From assembly GCA_049611965.1 (NCBI GenBank), contig JBMZBC010000001.1, forward strand, positions 62,001 to 126,000: a stretch of 64,000 nt of DNA, read 5' to 3'. Every line of letters starts with the position of its first letter. Position 1 is the first letter of the stretch. The stretch comes from UBA10364 sp049611965 (GTDB taxonomy: Bacteria; Bacteroidota; Bacteroidia; Flavobacteriales; Schleiferiaceae). Shown piece by piece: positions 25,215 through 31,979 of this stretch. Made by a program: the position numbers and the translations under genes. The notes beneath the pieces were generated by a model. The model had not been told where the DNA came from. It was given only the letters and a program-made list of their open reading frames with translations, and did no database searches.

Positions 25215-26402
25215 CTAATGGGCTATGGTTCCACTTCCTATTAATTCATCCTCCAAATACCACGCCGCAAATTGGCCCGGTGTAATGGCTTTTTCTGGTA
25301 CATCAAACTCCATATATAGCGCTTCCTCCTTCTGGTGTAAGGTAATGTCCACCAAAGGTTGACGGTAACGTATACGTCCTCTATAACGAGCAGTTTGACC
25401 TATTTCGAGCCTAAAATCTTCGCGCACCCAGTGCACTTCGTGGTTGTTAATCTTAAGTGCTGTTCTATACAAACCAGGGTGATCGTCGCCTTGTCCCACA
25501 TAAATGGCATTATACTCGGTATTGACTCCGAGGACAAAGAGTGGCTTTGGACTACCTCCAATGTTCAGTCCCTTGCGTTGGCCAACAGTGTAATAGTGTG
25601 CACCATTGTGGCGCCCTCGCTTCTTACCGTGCCTTGGATGAAATTCATACGGAGCTGCGGCCAATTCTAATGTACTTCTCTCGTTATCAAATAACTCTGC
25701 ATCTGCAGGAATCTCCCACACATTGCCGGATTTAGGCTCTAATTTTTGCTGTAGGAAATCAGGTAAACGTACCTTTCCAATAAAACATAATCCTTGGCTG
25801 TCTTTCTTCTCAGCCGTTGCCAGTCCTGCTTCAGCAGCTATCTCGCGAACCTTAGACTTTTTCAAGTGTCCTATTGGAAACATCGCCTTGCTTAACTGCT
25901 CTTGATTCAGCTGACACAAAAAGTAACTCTGATCTTTATTCGGATCTAATCCTCCTAATAATCTATGGACTTGTAGTCCGTCTTTTTCGATAGTTTCCTT
26001 GCGCACATAATGTCCTGTGGCTACATAATCCGCACCGATGGATATTGCGGTCTTTAAGAACAAATCGAATTTGATTTCACGGTTGCACAGCACATCTGGA
26101 TTCGGAGTCCTGCCCTTCTCGTATTCGCCAAACATATAATCGACAATACGCTTTTGGTAGGGGCCGCTCATGTCAATAACTTGAAATGGAATACCGAGTT
26201 TGTCCGCAACAAGCATCGCATCGTTGCTGTCCTCAACCCACGGGCATTCGTCGTGTATAGTGACACTTTCGTCTACCCAATTCCGCATAAATAAACCTAT
26301 GACTTTGTAACCCTGCTCCTTGAGCAAGTAAGCCGTTACTGAGGAATCTACTCCTCCGCTTAGACCTACGACTACGGTAGTTTCAGCAATTGATTTACTC
26401 AT
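25215..26402 (-). CDS. mnmA: tRNA-specific 2-thiouridylase MnmA
   Basis: 395 residues from MSKSIAETTVVVGLSGGVDSS. It thiolates U34 of tRNA for Lys, Glu and Gln. The PP-loop SGGVDSS, the first catalytic Cys in NPDVLCNREIKF and the second in SQGLCFIGKV are all present, as is the central HYYTVGQRKGLNIGG block. I preferred the ATG at 26402 over one at 26423, because it gives the normal N-terminus and an 8 bp overlap with the upstream MORN gene. It is followed directly by the subtilase. Confidence 0.96.
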   Translation of the reverse strand: MSKSIAETTVVVGLSGGVDSSVTAYLLKEQGYKVIGLFMRNWVDESVTIHDECPWVEDSNDAMLVADKLGIPFQVIDMSGPYQKRIVDYMFGEYEKGRTPNPDVLCNREIKFDLFLKTAISIGADYVATGHYVRKETIEKDGLQVHRLLGGLDPNKDQSYFLCQLNQEQLSKAMFPIGHLKKSKVREIAAEAGLATAEKKDSQGLCFIGKVRLPDFLQQKLEPKSGNVWEIPADAELFDNERSTLELAAAPYEFHPRHGKKRGRHNGAHYYTVGQRKGLNIGGSPKPLFVLGVNTEYNAIYVGQGDDHPGLYRTALKINNHEVHWVREDFRLEIGQTARYRGRIRYRQPLVDITLHQKEEALYMEFDVPEKAITPGQFAAWYLEDELIGSGTIAH

Positions 26403-27084
26403 CGTATTTCGTTTCACTTTCAAGTGTGCCGTATCGATATAACTCTTTCAAGACCACCTTGTTCTCTTCGAAATAAAACCAAGTACCGTGCTTTTTCCCA
26501 TTGTGATAGGGACCTTTCGCTATGAGTTTGCCTTCTTCATCAAAGAACTTGCACTCCCCTTCTAATTGGCCCTCCTCATAGGTGCCTTTAGTACGCATAG
26601 TGCCATTGTCCCATTTTCGAATCCAACTGCCGTTTTCCTCGTCACCTACAAAGTCGATACGCTGACTAACCCTGCCGTTTTCCCAATAGGTCAATTGCTT
26701 TCCTTCAAGAACCCCCATTTTATAATCTTCACGCTGCGTCAATACACCGCTTCTAGAGTAATAGGTCCAAGTACTGTCTTTCAATTGCGCATTGTAGATC
26801 CCCTCAGCTTGAAGGACACCTGATTTATGGTACAGCTTTGCATACCCTATACCCGAAGTACCTCGATAAGTGATTTCAGACATCTTACCTCCTTCTCTTT
26901 CAAAATAATAAGTGAATGTTCCTACAGGTATATCGTTCTTAAAAGTACCCGTATATCTAGTTTTTCCACTCTCGTATTTCTTCACCCATTTGCCTTGTTT
27001 CTTGCCGGAGGCATCCGTAAAGTTTCCCTGTGCATAAATAGACAGACTGCTAATGGCTATGAGGATTGTAAGAATCTTTTTCAT
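26395..27084 (-). CDS. Exported MORN-repeat protein (YwqK-like)
   Basis: 229 residues with a signal peptide (MKKILTILIAISSLSIYAQ). It then has about eight MORN-type repeats of roughly 23 residues, each with a core like GKWVKKYESGKTRYTGTF, GTMRTKGTYEEGQLEGECKF or GKLIAKGPYHNGKKHGTWFY. Such proteins are often annotated as YwqK-family antitoxins, but there is no toxin beside it and the export signal argues against that role. It heads the mnmA unit and has a perfect -7 box 4 nt before its ATG. Confidence 0.85.
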   Translation of the reverse strand: MKKILTILIAISSLSIYAQGNFTDASGKKQGKWVKKYESGKTRYTGTFKNDIPVGTFTYYFEREGGKMSEITYRGTSGIGYAKLYHKSGVLQAEGIYNAQLKDSTWTYYSRSGVLTQREDYKMGVLEGKQLTYWENGRVSQRIDFVGDEENGSWIRKWDNGTMRTKGTYEEGQLEGECKFFDEEGKLIAKGPYHNGKKHGTWFYFEENKVVLKELYRYGTLESETKYDE

Positions 27085-27088
27085 ATTG

Positions 27089-27096
27089 CAAATTTA
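27089..27096 (-). promoter_or_regulatory. -7 box 4 nt before MORN-protein ATG
   Basis: TAAATTTG on the minus strand, perfect match, ends 4 nt before the ATG at 27084. It fits in the 17 bp between this gene and the stop of the upstream outer-membrane protein gene. A possible TTG lies 23 nt upstream. Confidence 0.55.
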
Positions 27097-27101
27097 GGCA
27101 C

Positions 27102-28535
27102 TTACCACAAGTGAACAGGCAAGGATTGAATTAGTTCCACACCAAAATATACGGGACTGTAGGTGCCTCCTGGGAAGTATTTTTGTCTGAGGTTCATTTT
27201 GAGATTTGATAGGGGGCCAATTTTACTTTCCACCTGTACTCCAGGTGCAATCATTAGGCCAGAACCCACCTCTATTCCACCACCACCAGCTATTCCAGAT
27301 GTCAGGTCAACACCGTATCTAAACGTCTCGTCTTTTTTCATAAACGCTGCACTAAACAACCCCTCTGCATAAGCACCGTAACCACCACTGGCTGCCCAGA
27401 ACGTATGACCATAGGCATCCAACGAATAATTCTCATTACTCCATACCTCAATGCCTAGTCCCATAGCTATACCTGACATAGGATTATAAGGATTGCCGTT
27501 TCGATCTATGCCGGGAGAACGCTGTTGTCCCACTCCAGCCAACACTTTTAAGGCTGCCTCACGTGAATCCTCAACACTGTACTTACCTCCTCGATAATGA
27601 AAACCTAAGGAGCTTTTGAAATCCAGATGTCGGCTGTACGAAACAAACGGAATAGAAGCTTCATCGCTTAGCGCCGTCCATTGTCCTACGCTAAATTGAT
27701 GCCCACCAAACTGCGCTCCAGCAGTTAACATAGTGGATATTCCACCACCTGTGTACACACCGCCACCACCGCCGGATCCAAGATGGGTACGTAAGAAAAG
27801 GCGTTGAGAAGGCGTGTTGAATCGTAACCCCATGGAATAATTCATGTACCCGTCAATATTGCCTAATGCACCTGCCCCTAGTTGCAGTTCAGCTCCAACG
27901 GTATGAATCGTGTTTAAATACTGCCCGACACGCACACCTGCATAGGCGCTTTGCACCGGTTCACTGTTGCGAGAAGCATCCTCCGGACCTAAGAACCAGA
28001 GACTAGTTATCAATTCAAAATAGGTGGGATAATAATAGTTATGGTTACTATCGTCCATTACATACGGAAGTATATGTGTATAGCCTATAGATATATGATT
28101 TGAAGTAATGGCTCCTGAAGGAAAATTTATATGATTATAGGCTACATCCACTATCCCGTATTTGCTCTTAACACTCATTCCCGCATACCCACGGTACATT
28201 AATCCATCGCCGTCAGGAGCGCCTGCACCCCCTCCAGAAGCTATCGATCCACCCAAATGAGCGAATAACCATGGACGTAAATATTGATATACACCTCCCG
28301 TAATCCCGAAGGCATAGAAACCACCATAATTACCCAAGACAGCACTTTGGGTCTCTAAACCGCCAGATATCAAGGTTTTGGTCTTCGTATAATCCTTGAC
28401 TAACTCAAAGCGCTGGGTCACCCACATCATATTATTGGAGGATTCCAACGGCTCAAACATGAGAGTCATGGAAGTCCCCTGACCCATAACGTATTGATGG
28501 GATACCACGAAAAATAGGAGCAACAACCTGCGCAT
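27102..28535 (-). CDS. Predicted outer-membrane beta-barrel protein with three tandem Gly-motif units (paralogue 1)
   Basis: 477 residues with a signal peptide (about 1-19, ending YVMGQG). I do not recognise the family. The protein is made of alternating hydrophobic/polar stretches like beta-barrel strands, with a strikingly repeated pattern: an aromatic-Gly block (GGFYAFGITGG at 71-81; DGYMNYSMGL at 228-237; GYGAYAEGLF at 385-394) followed 20-25 residues later by a Gly run (GGGAG at 101; GGGGGVYTGGG at 255; GGGGIEVGSG at 417). The three units are about 155-160 residues each and fill the mature protein. The next gene encodes a paralogue with the same design. Its start shares one base with the stop of that gene (TAATG). 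Confidence 0.7.
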   Translation of the reverse strand: MRRLLLLFFVVSHQYVMGQGTSMTLMFEPLESSNNMMWVTQRFELVKDYTKTKTLISGGLETQSAVLGNYGGFYAFGITGGVYQYLRPWLFAHLGGSIASGGGAGAPDGDGLMYRGYAGMSVKSKYGIVDVAYNHINFPSGAITSNHISIGYTHILPYVMDDSNHNYYYPTYFELITSLWFLGPEDASRNSEPVQSAYAGVRVGQYLNTIHTVGAELQLGAGALGNIDGYMNYSMGLRFNTPSQRLFLRTHLGSGGGGGVYTGGGISTMLTAGAQFGGHQFSVGQWTALSDEASIPFVSYSRHLDFKSSLGFHYRGGKYSVEDSREAALKVLAGVGQQRSPGIDRNGNPYNPMSGIAMGLGIEVWSNENYSLDAYGHTFWAASGGYGAYAEGLFSAAFMKKDETFRYGVDLTSGIAGGGGIEVGSGLMIAPGVQVESKIGPLSNLKMNLRQKYFPGGTYSPVYFGVELIQSLPVHLW

Positions 28536-29893
28536 TAGAATTGGGTATTAAAAGGAATATTAAAGGTCATGCCCAATTGCCACCCGTAAGTAGGAAATGC
28601 TTGAGAGGAATATACGTTGTAGATACCGCGACCTGTGATATCCCAATAATCGTTTACAGGTATTTCAAAACCAGCATTGACAAAAGCTAGCGCGGCAGCG
28701 CCCCATAGGTTAATCCCACCCCCTGCTCCGGCGCCCACCTGCGTCTCGACAAACCAAATGTTTGGCTGAAGTCGCAAGCCAAACAATCCTTCTGCATAGG
28801 CACCTCTACCGTCTGTAAAGGCCCAGTAACTCTCCCCCCGCAGCTGGACCATACCTTTTCTGTACAGTCGGAAAGCTATGCCTAGGTTTGAAAAGCCGTC
28901 TTCGCCGAGATACGTTCTGACCCCATTCTCAATGCTTAGATCCATGGGTAAATAGCCAATTTCGTTTTGAGTACTTGTGAAATTAAAATCGGTACCCAAA
29001 TGAAGGCCGATAAATGAAAAGTAGAACGGTCCGTCCAAGCTTTTTAAAATTCCAGCGCTTCCGCCAATAAAGTATTGGTTGTGATGGTATTGTACCTCAC
29101 CACCGGCACCATAGAGCAATCCACCGCCAGCAGGTGCTCGACCTCCACCGCCGGTACCAAAATTCACCTCGGTTAATAATCGCCATGCTCCAAACTGGTC
29201 CCAAAGGCCATAGCCACCATATACGTCCATATAACCGCCTAAATCAGTCACCGCAGCAGTCAAGTATACACTTTGATAGGTCCTGTTCTGGAAGGAACGT
29301 CCTCCTACTCCGATGAAGCCAATGTTGCTGTTTCTTTCATTTAACGAACTGTATACTGTATTCGTAAAAAGCTGTGTATGAAAGGGTTTGAGCCCTTTCT
29401 GTTTAAAGTCAATCTGTTTATTGAGGCTGAAATAGGCGCTCGAACCTGTAATCACCCCAGTACTCACGTAACTATATTGTGCTCCCACACCTAAGGTGTA
29501 ATTACCAAACTGCCTGTCTAATGTGGCAGCTGGAGTAACAAACCAGCCTGAACCATCATTGCTTTCAGCTCCTCCCCCTGTGGTGTACATTAATCGAGGA
29601 TGAAAAGACCAATTATCTGTAAGACGCAACCTAGCACCAGCATGGTATCCAAATGTGTAGTATCCAGCCCGAATACCAACCGCAGCGTTATTTAATCGGA
29701 TACCGCCATAAATGGGTAGTGACGGATGATGAATACTTACGCCCGTACCTATAAATCCTATGGGCTCTTTGGGCGCTTCATCTACAGTGAGATAGTCAAA
29801 GTTTATAGAAGTCATTTGCGCAAATCCCTGAACTGAGCCCATTATTAGACAAAGAATAGATAGTTTTGCCGAGATGAGGAATCTATTACGCAT
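28535..29893 (-). CDS. Predicted outer-membrane beta-barrel protein with three tandem Gly-motif units (paralogue 2)
   Basis: 452 residues from MRNRFLISAK, with a signal peptide ending VQGFAQ at 26. Three units recur at about 142-residue spacing: AGYYTFGYHAG (76-86) with GGGAESNDGSG (106-116); GGYMDVYGGYG (219-229) with GGGGRAPAGGG (248-258); GRGAYAEGLFG (362-372) with GAGAGGGINLWG (387-398). The mature part is 426 residues, about three times 142. It is paralogous to the downstream gene, sharing GAYAEGLF and the layout. An in-frame extension to 29989 lacks a signal peptide at its start, so I reject it. The chosen ATG lies inside the first codons of the divergent gene (20 bp overlap). No -7 box is evident upstream. 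Confidence 0.68.
   Translation of the reverse strand: MRNRFLISAKLSILCLIMGSVQGFAQMTSINFDYLTVDEAPKEPIGFIGTGVSIHHPSLPIYGGIRLNNAAVGIRAGYYTFGYHAGARLRLTDNWSFHPRLMYTTGGGAESNDGSGWFVTPAATLDRQFGNYTLGVGAQYSYVSTGVITGSSAYFSLNKQIDFKQKGLKPFHTQLFTNTVYSSLNERNSNIGFIGVGGRSFQNRTYQSVYLTAAVTDLGGYMDVYGGYGLWDQFGAWRLLTEVNFGTGGGGRAPAGGGLLYGAGGEVQYHHNQYFIGGSAGILKSLDGPFYFSFIGLHLGTDFNFTSTQNEIGYLPMDLSIENGVRTYLGEDGFSNLGIAFRLYRKGMVQLRGESYWAFTDGRGAYAEGLFGLRLQPNIWFVETQVGAGAGGGINLWGAAALAFVNAGFEIPVNDYWDITGRGIYNVYSSQAFPTYGWQLGMTFNIPFNTQF
29861..29868 (+). promoter_or_regulatory. -7 box 5 nt before exported Cys-rich protein ATG
   Basis: TAGTTTTG, a perfect TAnnTTTG, ends 5 nt before the ATG at 29874. It lies within the signal-peptide codons of the divergent outer-membrane protein gene. 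Confidence 0.5.
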
Positions 29894-30293
29894 TGTATTG
29901 GTAGGCTTTTGCTGGTTGGTTAGTACGCAAGTTAACGCACAATCGCATTCTGACTCTACAGAGGTTTCTGAAATAGTAGTTTTTACCACACGAGGTATTA
30001 ACGCATCAGGTGCACGTTATCACATCGACGGTTGTCGATATTTGAAAAACGGGCAAATTCATATTGATGAACGCATTGCGCTACAACGAGGTTTGTTGCC
30101 CTGCAGTGTTTGTCTTCCCGAGCGAACATCGGACCTGCCCTACTTGAGAGAGAAGAAAGTCGTTAAAAAGAAAGCAGTTTTCAGAAAGTGTGGATTCAAA
30201 ACAGCCAGTGGTGCAAAATGCGAACGTGAGGCAATACCAGATAGCAGATATTGTGAACTGCACAAAACAAGAACCAAAAAGAAAAAGCGCTAA
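29874..30293 (+). CDS. Exported small protein with two putative Cys/His metal-binding modules
   Basis: 139 residues. A signal peptide (MRNLLRIVLVGFCWLVSTQVNA) is followed by a segment ARYHIDGCRYLKNGQIHI...GLLPCSVCLP. This resembles the Ada-like/nuclease-associated H-x-x-x-C...C-x-x-C fold. A basic linker leads to a second module, RKCGFKTASGAKCEREAIPDSRYCELHK, a C-x(9)-C-x(10)-C-x(2)-H arrangement seen in small bacterial zinc domains. The C-terminus is very basic (KTRTKKKKR). Combining these with an export signal is unusual. Function unknown. It starts 20 bp inside the divergent outer-membrane protein gene and ends before a terminator. Confidence 0.75.
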   Translation: MRNLLRIVLVGFCWLVSTQVNAQSHSDSTEVSEIVVFTTRGINASGARYHIDGCRYLKNGQIHIDERIALQRGLLPCSVCLPERTSDLPYLREKKVVKKKAVFRKCGFKTASGAKCEREAIPDSRYCELHKTRTKKKKR

Positions 30294-30307
30294 CGTATAT
30301 AAAGAAG

Positions 30308-30336
30308 AAGCCCCCGGATTACTCCGAGGGCTTTTC
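30308..30336 (+). terminator. Intrinsic terminator after the exported Cys-rich protein
   Basis: GCCC-C-CGGA, loop TTAC, TCCG-A-GGGC (one C/A mismatch) followed by TTTTC. It lies 14 bp after the stop and 8 bp before the tRNA gene on the other strand, for which it may serve as a weaker terminator. Confidence 0.75.
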
Positions 30337-30343
30337 TAATTGT

Positions 30344-30420
30344 TGGCGATCCGGACGAGACTCGAACTCGCGACCCCAAGCGTGACAGGCTTGTATTCTA
30401 ACCAACTGAACTACCGGACC
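30344..30420 (-). tRNA. tRNA-Asp (GTC)
   Basis: Read on the minus strand from 30420: acceptor GGTCCGG pairs with CCGGATC (one G-T), the D-arm is TTCAGTTGGTTAGAA, the anticodon stem CAAGC/GCTTG encloses CTGTCAC with anticodon GTC, and the T-arm is GCGAGTTCGAGTCTCG. The discriminator is G and CCA is encoded (30344-30346). Total 77 nt including CCA. A textbook promoter precedes it. Confidence 0.96.
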
Positions 30421-30438
30421 GTGCTTTAATTGCGGTTG

Positions 30439-30468
30439 CAAATGTAACGGCTATTTTCATTTTTGCAA
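30439..30468 (-). promoter_or_regulatory. Promoter of tRNA-Asp
   Basis: On the minus strand, TTG (30466-30468), a 19 nt spacer and TACATTTG (30439-30446) match the Bacteroidota consensus fully. It lies 18 nt before the mature tRNA 5' end. It serves as an internal standard for the other promoter calls. Confidence 0.75.
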
Positions 30469-30663
30469 TAGTTAGGACTCAAAAATTTGAAAAAAACTTG
30501 GTGCTCAACTACGGTCAGTGACACTCTTTATTGAACTACTTACTTTTCAACATATTAGAGTATTGTATCTCTTTTCCCGTCTAACATTGGACGGTGTGGA
30601 TGCTCTATGTAAGGATGTTAAGAATCTTTCGTCTGAAGACTTTCTTAGCTCCTTAAAGCTTCT

Positions 30664-30671
30664 TAGGTTTG
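30664..30671 (+). promoter_or_regulatory. -7 box for the nucleotidyltransferase/GmhB gene
   Basis: TAGGTTTG, a perfect TAnnTTTG, ends 15 nt before the ATG at 30687. It overlaps an in-frame TTG at 30669, so that TTG cannot be the start. No TTG stands at -33. The remaining bases between 30421 and 30663 show nothing else I can support. Confidence 0.45.
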
Positions 30672-30686
30672 AGCAAACATCTAACT

Positions 30687-31979
30687 ATGAAGGTAGCACT
30701 CATTCTTGCCGGTGGTAAAGGAACTCGTCTTGCACAAATCAGAGACGATATTCCCAAGCCTATGATGCCTGTACTCGGCAAGCCCATTCTTGAGTATCAA
30801 ATCAACCTTCTAAAAGACCACGGCTTTACCGATGTCTGGCTCATTGTCAACCATTTGTATCATCACATTGAAAATCATTTCGGAAATGGAGAAGCCTTTG
30901 GAATACGGATACACTATTACGTCGAACCAACTCCTTTAGGAACTGTAGGTGGTGTAAAAGCTCTACAAGAGCATTTGACGGAGCCGTTCATTGTCCTCTA
31001 CGGTGATGTAATGATGAATATGGATTTACATCGACTATTTGCCTTCCACCAAGCGAAAGGTGCGGATGCTACCTTAGTGGTTCACCCGAATGATCATCCT
31101 TACGATAGTGATCTGCTCGATGTTGATGAAAACGACAAGGTTTGTGCCTTTTACGCGAAGCCGCACCCAGAAGGATTAGTTTACAGGAATTTAGTTAATG
31201 CGGCTGCCTACGTTTTTAATCCTGTGGTTTTAGAACATCTTGAAGAAGGCGTTAAAGCCGATTTTGGAAAAGACATCTTCCCTACCCTTCACGAACGATT
31301 AAATGTCTATGCCTATAATACACCTGAGTATCTCAAAGACATGGGAACTCCGGACCGATTGGAAAAAGTAGAACAAGCTATTTCCTCTGGCAAGGTTGCT
31401 GCACGCAACTTAAACAGGCCGCAAAAGTGTGTATACCTGGATAGAGACGGGGTAATCAATATTGATACTGATCTCATTCATAGACCTGAGGACTTTGAAT
31501 TATACCCGTACGCATCCGATTGTATCAAGAAGTTGAACAAGCTTGGTTATCTCGTAGTTGTGATCACAAATCAAAGCGTTATCGCACGCGGCTTGTGTTC
31601 TATCGAAGAATTGGGCAACATTCATAAAAAGATGGAGACTCAATTGGGTGAGCAAGGTGCCTTTGTGGAGGCCATTTACTTCTGTCCGCACCACCCGCAC
31701 GGGGGGTTTGAAGGTGAAGTTCCAGAATACAAGATTCCGTGTGAATGCCGGAAACCTTCGCCAGGCATGCTCTTGGCAGCAAAGGATAGGTTCAATATTG
31801 ACTTAGCGCAAAGTTATCTCGTCGGTGATTCACCAAGAGACATCGAAGCCGGTCAAAATGCCGGAGTAACCACCATTCGAGTTAAGACTGGACATGGATT
31901 AAAGCCGCACACTGCTGTGCCTAATCACTACGTAGATTCACTTGTAGAGGCGGTTGCTCTCATTGAAGGACAGAGCTAG
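30687..31979 (+). CDS. Fusion of sugar-phosphate nucleotidyltransferase and GmhB-like heptose bisphosphatase
   Basis: 430 residues. The N-terminal half (1-235) is a nucleotidyltransferase with LILAGGKGTRL, IPKPMMPV and YGDVMMNMD. The C-terminal half (about 248-430) is a HAD phosphatase with DRDGVIN (about 253-259), VITNQS, the zinc loop CPHHPHGG...CECRKP and VGDSPRDIEAGQNAG, as in GmhB. Relatives make activated heptose: GmhB removes the 7-phosphate and HddC/HldE adds the nucleotide, with a kinase and isomerase found elsewhere. The nucleotide (GTP or ATP/CTP) cannot be told. It is convergent with TamB; both stops share CTAG. Confidence 0.88.
   Translation: MKVALILAGGKGTRLAQIRDDIPKPMMPVLGKPILEYQINLLKDHGFTDVWLIVNHLYHHIENHFGNGEAFGIRIHYYVEPTPLGTVGGVKALQEHLTEPFIVLYGDVMMNMDLHRLFAFHQAKGADATLVVHPNDHPYDSDLLDVDENDKVCAFYAKPHPEGLVYRNLVNAAAYVFNPVVLEHLEEGVKADFGKDIFPTLHERLNVYAYNTPEYLKDMGTPDRLEKVEQAISSGKVAARNLNRPQKCVYLDRDGVINIDTDLIHRPEDFELYPYASDCIKKLNKLGYLVVVITNQSVIARGLCSIEELGNIHKKMETQLGEQGAFVEAIYFCPHHPHGGFEGEVPEYKIPCECRKPSPGMLLAAKDRFNIDLAQSYLVGDSPRDIEAGQNAGVTTIRVKTGHGLKPHTAVPNHYVDSLVEAVALIEGQS

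Noticed and set aside
26395..27084. YwqK antitoxin of a toxin-antitoxin pair
   Set aside because: The protein has an export signal and is made of MORN repeats, and no toxin gene is adjacent, so the inherited antitoxin label is not supported.
30518..30718. 66-codon plus-strand frame upstream of the nucleotidyltransferase/GmhB gene
   Set aside because: It overlaps the -7 box and start of the real gene in another frame, has no recognisable domain or signal peptide and reads like random sequence.
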